Positions 1-4,773 of a stretch of 5,051 bases of DNA are shown piece after piece. Source of the DNA: a halophilic archaeon J07HX64 (GTDB lineage: Archaea; Halobacteriota; Halobacteria; Halobacteriales; Haloarculaceae); assembly GCA_000416085.1 (NCBI GenBank), contig KE356579.1, positions 2,092,945 to 2,097,995 of the forward strand. The letters are read 5' to 3'. The notes beneath the pieces are model-generated. The model saw only the letters and a list, made by a program, of their open reading frames with translations. It made no database searches and was not told where the DNA came from. Each line of letters starts with the position of its first letter. Position 1 is the stretch's first letter. Both the position numbers and the translations under genes were made by a program.

Positions 1-115
1 CAGGCCGGCCCACGACCACGTCGACGGCGTCGTCGACCGGTCCGACCACGATGGGGTCATCACCGGTCGGGATATAGATAGTCCCGTCTTCGACGTGGGT
101 TCCGTACCGGGGCAT
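1..115 (-). CDS. Hypothetical protein, N-terminal 38 codons only (runs off left edge)
   Basis: An open frame on the minus strand starts at an ATG (complement of 113-115) and stays open to the window edge. It begins MPRYGTHVEDGTIYIPTG and continues with a hydrophobic and acidic alternation (IVVGPVDDAVDVVVG). The visible part is short beta-strand-like segments with no catalytic motif, signal peptide or membrane segment. It lies 54 bp downstream of surE on the same strand, so co-transcription with surE is plausible, although that gap is large enough to hold its own promoter. I do not recognise the family and assign no function. Support is the open frame, haloarchaeal codon use and position. Confidence 0.6.
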   Translation of the reverse strand, partial: MPRYGTHVEDGTIYIPTGDDPIVVGPVDDAVDVVVGRP

Positions 116-169
116 CGACTGAACGTTCGGACCGCGTGACAATCAATCCGCGGGCTGTAAACGACCCGG

Positions 170-946
170 TTAGTACTCCCTGGCGAGCGCAGCGAGATCG
201 GGGTCGTCGGCGGTGGTGTGTGGTGCGGAGAGCGGCGAGACGCTGATCCTGTCCTCGACGATGGCGTGTCGGTCGGTTCCAACGGGGTCAGCCGTCGACC
301 CCGACTCCATCTCGCCCCAGATCGGGTCGTGTATATTCACGGTTTCGCCCTCGCGGTCGGCGGTCATACGGTAGACACTCGATGGCTGTGTGACGGCCAT
401 CTCGCCCGTGCTGTGAGCGGCGATTGGTGCGTTGATATTCAGGTAATCCGCACGCTCGAAGATGTCGATATCACCGGCCCGCTCGACGAGGTACGTCGCC
501 GCGTCGACAGCCGACTCGTAGTCCGCCAGGTCGAGTCCGGGGTCGACCCCGTCGAACTGCTCCGGTGGAATGTACATCGAGACGGCAACCGCCGGAACCC
601 CCAGAAAGGCTGCCTCGACAGCGGCGCTGACCGTTCCCGAGCGACCCAGCACCGCCGAGCCGAGGTTCGCGCCCTGATTACAGCCCGCCACCACGAGATC
701 TGTCTCCGGTAACAGCGACCGTAACCCCGCGAGCACACAGTCGACTGGTGTGCCATCCACGACGTAGCCCTGTTCGTGTTCGCGGATGGTCACAGACATA
801 GAAAGTGTGCGTCCGGACGCGCTCTGGTCCTCGCTGGGTGCGACGACCGTCACCGACCCGATAGACGAGAGCCCCCGTCGGAGTGCGTGGAGGCCGTTCG
901 CGTCGATGCCGTCGTCGTTTGTCAACAGGATATCCGGCTCCTCCAT
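170..946 (-). CDS. surE: 5'/3'-nucleotidase SurE
   Basis: SurE is a metal-dependent nucleoside monophosphate phosphatase (5'- and 3'-nucleotidase, sometimes also exopolyphosphatase) acting in the cytoplasm. The 258-residue product carries the family signature in order. ILLTNDDGIDANG at residues 6-18 holds the metal-binding pair Asp11-Asp12. VVAPSEDQSASG at 34-45 holds the metal-site Ser42. VVAGCNQGANLG at 85-96 holds the conserved Asn90. SGTVSAAVEAAFLGVPAVAVS follows. The usual Tyr before SGTV is Arg here. Length matches the family (about 250 residues). I chose the ATG at 946. The frame stays open to a TTG near 1009, but those extra 21 residues (MSVHRATAERHPL...) precede the normal SurE N-terminus and look like untranslated leader. 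The gene is divergent from tRNA-Glu and precedes the truncated gene at 1-115. No sign of decay. Confidence 0.96.
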   Translation of the reverse strand: MEEPDILLTNDDGIDANGLHALRRGLSSIGSVTVVAPSEDQSASGRTLSMSVTIREHEQGYVVDGTPVDCVLAGLRSLLPETDLVVAGCNQGANLGSAVLGRSGTVSAAVEAAFLGVPAVAVSMYIPPEQFDGVDPGLDLADYESAVDAATYLVERAGDIDIFERADYLNINAPIAAHSTGEMAVTQPSSVYRMTADREGETVNIHDPIWGEMESGSTADPVGTDRHAIVEDRISVSPLSAPHTTADDPDLAALAREY

Positions 947-1010
947 ACCCACCTGTGGCCTGCGGCGGCAAAGAGGATGACGTTCCGCCGTAGCACGGTG
1001 AACAGACAAG

Positions 1011-1018
1011 CTTTTTAC
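1011..1018 (+). promoter_or_regulatory. Probable TATA box for tRNA-Glu
   Basis: An AT-rich CTTTTTAC stands out in GC-rich surroundings, centred about 31 bp before the first tRNA base. This fits an archaeal TATA box with transcription starting a few bases before the mature tRNA. The same AT-rich stretch could also serve the divergent surE, but it lies about 68 bp from that start codon, so this is less certain. Confidence 0.55.
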
Positions 1019-1045
1019 CTACTACGACTACGTCCAGATGCAACC

Positions 1046-1120
1046 GCTCGGTTGGTGTAGTCCGGCCAATCATTTCGGCCTTTCGAGCCGATGACCGGGG
1101 TTCAAATCCCCGACCGAGCA
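1046..1120 (+). tRNA. tRNA-Glu (anticodon UUC)
   Basis: A complete 75-nt cloverleaf can be folded by eye. The acceptor stem GCTCGGT (1046-1052) pairs all seven positions with ACCGAGC (1113-1119), and the discriminator is A1120. The anticodon stem TCGGC (1075-1079) pairs with GCCGA (1087-1091) around the loop CTTTCGA, giving anticodon TTC at 1082-1084, which reads GAA and GAG (Glu). The T arm is CGGGG-TTCAAAT-CCCCG (1096-1112). CCA is not encoded, as usual in haloarchaea. No intron is present in the anticodon loop. The 3' 22 bases are duplicated downstream, marking this gene as an integration target. Confidence 0.97.
1099..1120 (+). repeat. attachment-site-like repeat, copy 1 (inside tRNA-Glu 3' end)
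   Basis: These 22 bases start GGTTCAAATCCCC and run from the T loop through the discriminator base. They are identical to 1213-1234. Identity ends exactly at the tRNA 3' boundary: CTTTGCC follows here and TTCCCGA follows the other copy. Tyrosine recombinases of archaeal integrative elements commonly use tRNA 3' ends as att sites and leave such duplications. The att role is inferred from this pattern; the repeat itself is directly visible. Confidence 0.8.
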
Positions 1121-1212
1121 CTTTGCCGCGAACAACTCGTGAGCGGCGAATGCGAGTAAGGGATTTGAGCAAGCGAGTCGCAGCGCGAACGCAGTGAGCG
1201 ACCGCCCCGCCC
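1121..1212. other. Spacer between the two att-like repeats, rich in inverted repeats
   Basis: No credible gene is present in these 92 bp. Visible elements are ACTCG (1135-1139) facing CGAGT (1153-1157), GCCGC (1126-1130) facing GCGGC (1143-1147), the short palindrome GCGAGTCGC (1173-1181), and GGGATTTGA (1160-1168), which is the reverse complement of TCAAATCCC inside the second att-like repeat (1216-1224). These could be recombinase arm sites, a tRNA trailer structure or debris of a deleted element. Nothing in the sequence decides between these. Confidence 0.45.
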
Positions 1213-1234
1213 GGTTCAAATCCCCGACCGAGCA
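1213..1234 (+). repeat. attachment-site-like repeat, copy 2 (orphan tRNA-Glu 3' end)
   Basis: An exact 22-bp copy of the tRNA-Glu 3' end, in the same orientation, with no tRNA 5' half in front of it. It sits 114 bp downstream of copy 1. The disrupted toxin gene begins directly after it, which suggests this position was a recombination junction. An ordinary integration would place the orphan copy at the far end of an element, so the very short distance suggests a collapsed element or a tandem array of integrations. Confidence 0.8.
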
Positions 1235-1491
1235 TTCCCGAGGAACGAACGTGACGAGCGGTTCGACCGCGCCGTCGGGTTCCTGAGAACGCTGTCGGTG
1301 CTCGACACAGCACTCGACGCGGCAATCGCTGCCGGCGAACTCGACGGCGACCGTCACGCCGCCGGCAAACCGCTGGGGCCGCGTGACACGCTCGTCGCGT
1401 CGGCCGTCCGGGAGAACGCCGCGGTGCTGGTCACCCGCGACAGGGAGTTCGATGATGTTCTACATCTCGGGTGACGTTCTACGACGAGTAG
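1235..1491 (+). pseudogene. VapC-like PIN-domain toxin fragment, N-terminal part missing
   Basis: The frame from the att-like repeat junction to the TGA at 1472-1474 encodes a protein tail matching the second half of a PIN-domain ribonuclease. It contains LDTALDAAIAAGEL, then PLGPRDTLVASAVREN, then VLVTRDREFDDVLHLG. The Asp of PRD and the Asp residues of TRDREF are the late PIN acidic positions. The N-terminal DxSxLID-type motif and the mid-protein Glu are absent, and no convincing start codon lies before the fragment, so it cannot make a working toxin. A shift of one base near 1470 lets the frame continue as VTFYDE and end at TAG 1489-1491, a more typical VapC ending, so there may also be a frameshift. 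No antitoxin gene accompanies it. It is too diverged from the intact vapC at 2400-2837 to be a recent duplicate. Confidence 0.72.
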
Positions 1492-1498
1492 CACGAGC

Positions 1499-1521
1499 GA
1501 TCAGGACCGGTCGAACAACTC
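1499..1521. repeat. 23-bp direct repeat, copy 1 (kinase 3' end)
   Basis: These 23 bases begin GATCAGGACCGGTCG and end CAACTC. They are identical to 2881-2903. Here they form the last codons and stop of the kinase pseudogene on the minus strand (ELFDRS-stop). The flanks of the two copies are unrelated on both sides. Confidence 0.85.
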
Positions 1522-2120
1522 CTGCAGGTCGTTGCGCAGCAGCACGACGGCGTCGTATCGCTCGTCTCGCTCGGTGGCGAGCGCGGTCAGCAACACGTCA
1601 TCCAGTCCCGGGGGAACGTCGACCAGTTCACTCGGCGGTGTGGGCTGTTCGGTCTCGACCTGTCGCATCACGCGCATCGGTCGCCCCTCGAACGGTGGCC
1701 GACCGGTGAACAGTTCGTAGAACACTGCCCGCAGTTGGTAGATGTCGGTGATATCGTCGGGGCTGCCGTAGCCGTCCGCGAACTGCTCGGGTGCGGCGTA
1801 ACCCGGCGACATCCCCTCGACGCTGTTGGAGTGGTTCAGCAGATGCCTCGAACGCCCCCAGTCGGCCACCTTCGGTACGGCCCAGCTATCCTCAACCGAT
1901 CGGAACAGGATGTTCTCGGGTTTCAGGTCGAGATGTGCGACGCAGTCGTGTGCGTGGCGACGGCCTGTGTCGTCGCAATCGCGGTCCGGAGCGCCTGCTC
2001 GGAATACATATTACCAGCGCGTTCGCCGAGATGGCTCGCGCCTATGTGCTCCACGGGAATCCACACAGCAGCGTGCTCCTGCAGTCGACAGCACCGACGA
2101 TGTGGCTGTGATTGTCGAGC
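1501..2120 (-). pseudogene. Hanks-type serine/threonine protein kinase pseudogene (N-lobe lost, two frameshifts)
   Basis: Joining three minus-strand frames gives a kinase catalytic domain. The upper frame (about 2120 to 2070) reads LDNHSHIVGAVDC, the end of the N-lobe. The middle frame (about 2070 to 1950) reads WIPVEHIGASHLGERAG, then ALRTAIATTQAVATH. The lower frame (about 1950 to 1501) has the catalytic loop HLDLKPEN, VADWGRSRHLL (DWG in place of DFG, which I recall as common in haloarchaeal kinases), GYAAPEQF (the APE motif), DITDIYQLRAVFYELFTGRPPFEG (usually QLGAVFYELFTG; Gly is Arg here) and the C-terminal helices. The P-loop and VAIK lysine that should precede are missing, because the sequence turns into the vapBC promoter at about 2121. 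Without the N-lobe it cannot bind ATP normally. An uninterrupted frame covers only about 1501-2010. The gene converges on the toxin fragment with a gap under 30 bp. Confidence 0.85.
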
Positions 2121-2127
2121 GGTTCTT

Positions 2128-2137
2128 TTTTATAATT
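2128..2137 (+). promoter_or_regulatory. TATA box of the vapBC operon
   Basis: TTTTATAATT-type AT-rich stretch in a GC-rich region, preceded by GGTTCTT. Its centre is about 56 bp before the vapB ATG. With normal archaeal spacing (about 25-27 bp) transcription would start near 2158-2160, giving a leader of roughly 28 nt. It lies exactly where the kinase similarity ends. Confidence 0.65.
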
Positions 2138-2161
2138 CGGCAGTTGCGCCGGAACTGTCTT

Positions 2162-2190
2162 GTATACAGCCGGGTATACAGACGGGTATG
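2162..2190 (+). promoter_or_regulatory. Probable VapB(C) operator: GTATAC repeats at 12-bp spacing
   Basis: GTATACAGCCGG (2162-2173) is followed directly by GTATACAGACGG (2174-2185) and then GTATG (2186-2190), which contains the vapB start codon. GTATAC is itself palindromic, so each unit could bind a symmetric antitoxin dimer, and the 12-bp step places units on roughly similar faces of the helix. The units span the predicted transcription start and leader, where a bound complex would block initiation. VapB-VapC complexes are known to repress their own operon; the operator role here is inferred from repeat and position. Confidence 0.55.
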
Positions 2191-2400
2191 AGCAAGTCAA
2201 TTCGGGTCGACGAGGACACCCATCGCGCGCTTGCGGCACTGAAGGCCGAAGACGAAACGTTCGACGAGTTGTTGACGCGACTGCTCAGAGAGCGCCGGGA
2301 GACGGTCCGCGCCGGCGCTGGCCTGTGGGAGGGCTCCGACGCCGCCGAGCGGGCACGCGAGGCCCGGACAGAGATGAAACGGAGCGTCGGTGACCCCTGA
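2188..2400 (+). CDS. vapB: VapB-type antitoxin
   Basis: This 70-residue protein begins MSKSIRVDEDTHRALAAL, followed by a short helix pattern ETFDELLTRLLRERRE (residues 23-38) and a charged C-terminal tail. The strand-helix-helix pattern SKSIRV / THRALAALKA / FDELLTRLL matches the small archaeal VapB-like antitoxins found upstream of PIN toxins. The N-terminal part should dimerise and bind the operator, and the tail after residue 40 (GLWEG, then an Ala/Arg/Glu-rich helix) should wrap and inhibit VapC. The ATG at 2188 is the only sensible start. A long open frame extends upstream through the promoter but is not coding. The stop TGA overlaps the ATG of vapC by one base, implying translational coupling. 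The gene looks intact. Confidence 0.85.
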   Translation: MSKSIRVDEDTHRALAALKAEDETFDELLTRLLRERRETVRAGAGLWEGSDAAERAREARTEMKRSVGDP

Positions 2401-2837
2401 TGCTGTACGACAGCATTCTTATCGACTACCTCAACGGCCGGGATATCGCTGTCGAGTGCATCGAATCACACCTCGACGAGCGGGCGGTTGCGCCACAGTT
2501 GGTGCTGTTCGAGGTGTACCGGGGCGAAGTGTTCAAATCTGGTCCGACGAACTTCGACGCCGTCGACGGCGCGCTCGGGTGGCTTACACCTGTCGAGACC
2601 AGTGCCGGGTTCGCACGCGCCGGTGCCCAGATACAGGCCGAACTCGACCGCCGGGGTGCGGTACTGAGTGCCCGTGACGCGTTCATCGCCGGGGCAGCGG
2701 TCGCCCTCGACGAACCCCTGGCCGTCGCCGACGACGACTTCGATGTCGCTGGCCTCCGGGCCCTGCTCGACATCGATTTTCCCGACCGCGACGCGATCGA
2801 GTCCGATTCCACATCAGAGGAATTAGACAGTGGGTGA
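2400..2837 (+). CDS. vapC: VapC-type PIN-domain ribonuclease toxin
   Basis: This 145-residue protein has a complete PIN acidic set: Asp4 in MLYDSILIDYLNG, Glu38 in LVLFEVYRG, Asp93 in LSARDAFIAGAAVA, and Asp111/Asp113 in LAVADDDFD. PIN toxins cut RNA, often tRNA or rRNA, with Mg2+ or Mn2+ when free of VapB. The target here cannot be read from the sequence. The order vapB-vapC with a TGATG overlap is the standard toxin-antitoxin arrangement. The protein has an extra acidic tail after about residue 126 (ending SEELDSG) beyond the normal PIN end, so the 3' end may have been altered at the junction with the following repeat region. All catalytic acids are present, so the pair is probably functional and may stabilise this region. 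Confidence 0.86.
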   Translation: MLYDSILIDYLNGRDIAVECIESHLDERAVAPQLVLFEVYRGEVFKSGPTNFDAVDGALGWLTPVETSAGFARAGAQIQAELDRRGAVLSARDAFIAGAAVALDEPLAVADDDFDVAGLRALLDIDFPDRDAIESDSTSEELDSG

Positions 2838-3069
2838 CTCCCGCGCAGACGGAGTCGAGCATCGTGCCATCGATACGCCAGATCAGGACCGGTCGAACAA
2901 CTCAGAGGTGTACACGAGGAAAGGGCGAGCGGAGGTCACGTACCGACTTTCGGAGAGCAACGGCGAGACGGCGGTGACGATGCGGGTCGAGGGATACCCG
3001 CCGGCACCGGGGTTTCTCGCCGACTTCTTTGCAACTGAACTCGCGGACTACGCGGAGAGCCAGCAATGA
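2830..3069 (+). CDS. Small chimeric ORF; C-terminal part may be a remnant of a START/SRPBCC-like protein
   Basis: This 79-codon frame has a GTG start overlapping the end of vapC by 8 bp. Residues 1-17 look non-biological, and residues 18-25 (DQDRSNNS) are encoded by the 23-bp kinase-end repeat, so the N-terminus is junk joined to something else. From about residue 26 it is well behaved: EVYTRKGRAEVTYRLSES, NGETAVTMRVEGYPPAPG, then the helix FLADFFATELADYAESQQ. Alternating strands followed by a C-terminal helix resemble the end of SRPBCC (START-like) proteins, but this is only a pattern resemblance. The likely reading is a gene tail whose 5' part was replaced at the repeat junction. The stop lies 49 bp before the coiled-coil gene. 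Translation of this ORF is uncertain. Confidence 0.45.
   Translation: MGDSRADGVEHRAIDTPDQDRSNNSEVYTRKGRAEVTYRLSESNGETAVTMRVEGYPPAPGFLADFFATELADYAESQQ
2881..2903. repeat. 23-bp direct repeat, copy 2 (orphan kinase 3' end)
   Basis: Exact copy of 1499-1521 in the same orientation, 1382 bp to the right. Read on the minus strand it encodes the last residues and stop of the kinase, but no kinase sequence lies upstream of it. It starts 43 bp after the vapC stop. Together the two copies bracket the kinase remnant and vapBC. Confidence 0.85.
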
Positions 3070-3081
3070 CACGAGCACACG

Positions 3082-3097
3082 GCCGGCCGAAGCCGGC
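3082..3097. repeat. Short hairpin GCCGGC-CGAA-GCCGGC between the chimeric ORF and the coiled-coil gene
   Basis: Two GCCGGC hexamers (3082-3087 and 3092-3097) separated by CGAA can form a 6-bp stem with a 4-nt loop. It lies in the 49-bp gap before the coiled-coil gene. No T-run follows, so a terminator is not supported. It could be a leader structure or chance in GC-rich DNA. Confidence 0.3.
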
Positions 3098-3118
3098 ACG
3101 ACACGGGGGTACTGCGAT

Positions 3119-4279
3119 ATGAGTAACTGCGCCGACCGGTTCCAGGATCTCACGACACCGGTCGATATCGTTCTCGACGAGGACCTCGCCGCGCTGCGGC
3201 GGATGCCCGAACGGTCCCGTATCGAGCAGTACAACGAACTCAAATCAAACGAGTCGGAGTTCGTCCGGGGGTCGTTCCGCAGAAACTGCTCGGACTTTCT
3301 CACCGACACCGAGCGGGGTCGGGTCCGCGGGGACTTTCGTCTCGCCAGACTGCTCGTCGCGGCGAGTTTCTACAGCGAGCGGGGCGACGTGCCGGCGGCG
3401 ATGGCCGACGACTTCATCGAGCGGGAGTTGGAGGCTGTCGTCGAGTTCGACCGATACCGGCAGTTCGACGCGCTCTCTGAGTCACAGATCGAGGAGAAGA
3501 TCCGCCGGATGGACGGCGAGGTGTACGAACTCGTCGAGGAGTACACCTCGACACAGCTCGCCAATCTGGACGAGTTGCTCGAACATCCGGACGTCCAGCA
3601 GGACCTGATGGAGCGGCTGGTCGACCGGTACGACGACCGCCGGGAGAAGATCCGACAGGGATTCTTTGTCTACGTCGAGGCCCACGGGCTGGAGCACATG
3701 GTCGAGGCGATCGAGTCGGCCGTCGAGGCGGTCAACGACGCCAGCGCCGAGCGCGAGCAGGTCCGCGAGGAGCTACGCGAGGAGGTCGAGGAGGCAATCC
3801 GCGGGCGCGAGGGGGGGACCCTGCTCACGCGGCAGGAGCTCGAATCGGAGCTGCAGGGGCTCAGACAGGAGCTGTCCGGTGGTGGCGACGCCGACCACCT
3901 CCGGAGCGAACTCGGCCAACTCCGGGACCGCATCGAGGAACTCTCGGCCCAGCAGGAGTCCGCCGAGACGGAGATGGCCACACGCATCGATCGCACAGCA
4001 CAGCTGGAGGAGCGACTCGAATCGAAGATCGACGACCTGGAGGCGACCAGAGAGCGGGCCGTCGCCGACGCGACCGAGGAGGCCGGACAGAAGGCCGCAG
4101 CGCTCGTCGAGAACGAACTCGACCAGCTCCAGGAACAGCGCGACCAGCTCCGGACGGAACTCGACCGCCTCGAACGCGAGCGCGAGGAGATAGCCGCCAC
4201 GAGAGACTCACTCGACGAGAAGCAGGAGAGCTCGACGAGCAGGTTTCCCAGGTCCAGCAGTCACTCGAGAGCGACGTGA
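3119..4279 (+). CDS. Large coiled-coil protein of unknown family, N-terminal segment (frame broken near 4228)
   Basis: This frame encodes 386 residues, of which about 370 are credible. I start at ATG 3119 (MSNCADRFQDLTTPVDIVL); the frame is open back to 3029, but that overlaps the previous ORF, and GGGGGT lies 8 bases before this ATG as a weak Shine-Dalgarno-like element. Residues 1-200 are a helical acidic domain with no motif I know (DFRLARLLVAASFYSERGD, QGFFVYVEAHGLEHMVEAIE). Residues about 205-370 are a long coiled coil full of Glu/Arg/Gln/Leu heptads (LRSELGQLRDRIEEL, LDQLQEQRDQLRTELDRL). After Glu370 the frame turns into SSTSRFPRSSSHSRAT, typical of a shadow frame, while the next frame continues the heptads as ELDEQVSQVQQSLESD. 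No signal peptide or membrane segment. The full protein therefore appears to span 3119 to beyond 5051, with two lesions. Confidence 0.8.
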   Translation: MSNCADRFQDLTTPVDIVLDEDLAALRRMPERSRIEQYNELKSNESEFVRGSFRRNCSDFLTDTERGRVRGDFRLARLLVAASFYSERGDVPAAMADDFIERELEAVVEFDRYRQFDALSESQIEEKIRRMDGEVYELVEEYTSTQLANLDELLEHPDVQQDLMERLVDRYDDRREKIRQGFFVYVEAHGLEHMVEAIESAVEAVNDASAEREQVREELREEVEEAIRGREGGTLLTRQELESELQGLRQELSGGGDADHLRSELGQLRDRIEELSAQQESAETEMATRIDRTAQLEERLESKIDDLEATRERAVADATEEAGQKAAALVENELDQLQEQRDQLRTELDRLEREREEIAATRDSLDEKQESSTSRFPRSSSHSRAT

Positions 4280-4773
4280 TGGACGGGGAGGACGGCATCG
4301 ACGGGTCGAACGTCGTCACCGCGAGCATGGCGAAGGTCCTGGAGATGGACTATCTCGGGCGGTTCGACACCTCGATGTGGGAGACCGACAGCATCTACAT
4401 GGGTCACACCAGTTTCGGTGTCCCGGACGGCTACTGGGAGGACCGCAGTGAACGGCGCAACAACCGTGGCTACCTCCTCGACATTCTGGACAACGGCGAC
4501 CCGAACAGGTACCCGCTCAACTCCGCCGCTCGCTACGAGATAACGATGCCGGGGACCCTCGGGTTCGGTAGCACCACGGAGATGATCATCGAGGCCAGGG
4601 TGCTCTCGAATCTCCACGCGTACGCCGACAACGGGTTCGACGCCCAACCGGCGGACCTGGATACGCTGCTCGCCGTCGTCAACGAGGTTGTCGACGAGGC
4701 CGAGGAGGGGGAGTACAGCTACCTCGTCGGACTGGCCTCGCCGACGGGCTGGTCCGAGCGGGTCCGCAACTAG
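4279..4773 (+). CDS. Middle segment of the same coiled-coil protein (shifted frame, ends at in-frame TAG)
   Basis: The frame is coding-like from about 4228, where it continues the coiled coil, but its first start codons are GTG 4276 and ATG 4279, giving 164 residues from the ATG. The upstream stop TGA (4277-4279) overlaps this ATG, so re-initiation is formally possible. After the linker MDGEDGIDGSN comes a globular region: VVTASMAKVLEMDYLGRFDT, SIYMGHTSFGVPDGYWEDR, RNNRGYLLDILDNG, TMPGTLGFGSTTEMIIEARV, a helix rich in Asp/Glu, then YSYLVGLASPTGWSERVRN before TAG. I do not recognise the fold. Because protein-like sequence continues in the same frame after the TAG, I read this as an internal piece of a broken gene rather than an independent protein. 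Confidence 0.6.
   Translation: MDGEDGIDGSNVVTASMAKVLEMDYLGRFDTSMWETDSIYMGHTSFGVPDGYWEDRSERRNNRGYLLDILDNGDPNRYPLNSAARYEITMPGTLGFGSTTEMIIEARVLSNLHAYADNGFDAQPADLDTLLAVVNEVVDEAEEGEYSYLVGLASPTGWSERVRN

Noticed and set aside
947..1009. N-terminal extension of SurE by 21 residues from a TTG near 1009
   Set aside because: The extension is Arg-rich and precedes the normal SurE start. ATG 946 places the NDDG motif at residue 10, where it belongs, and the extension would overlap the promoter region.
1046..1234. A second tRNA gene at the downstream repeat
   Set aside because: Only the 3' 22 bases are repeated; no D arm, anticodon arm or 5' acceptor strand can be found before it.
1070..1357. Minus-strand ORF through the tRNA and att-like repeats, with the string CSVGDLN occurring twice
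   Set aside because: The repeated peptide is only the reverse translation of the tRNA 3' end and its duplicate; it is not a real protein repeat.
1383..1709. Plus-strand ORF rich in Arg, Ser and Thr
   Set aside because: It is an out-of-frame shadow of the toxin fragment and antisense of the kinase, with the Arg/Ser-rich composition typical of wrong frames in GC-rich haloarchaeal DNA.
1735..2400. 221-residue plus-strand frame ending with vapB
   Set aside because: Everything before residue 152 is antisense to the kinase remnant or lies in the vapBC promoter. Only the last 70 codons are the antitoxin.
1499..2903. Insertion sequence with target-site duplication
   Set aside because: No transposase or terminal inverted repeats are visible, and 23 bp is longer than normal IS target duplications; the repeat is reported without naming an IS.
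3666..4200. Ser/Arg-rich ORFs on both strands within the coiled-coil gene
   Set aside because: They are shadows of Glu/Arg/Gln/Leu heptad coding; composition is low complexity and the main frame explains the region.
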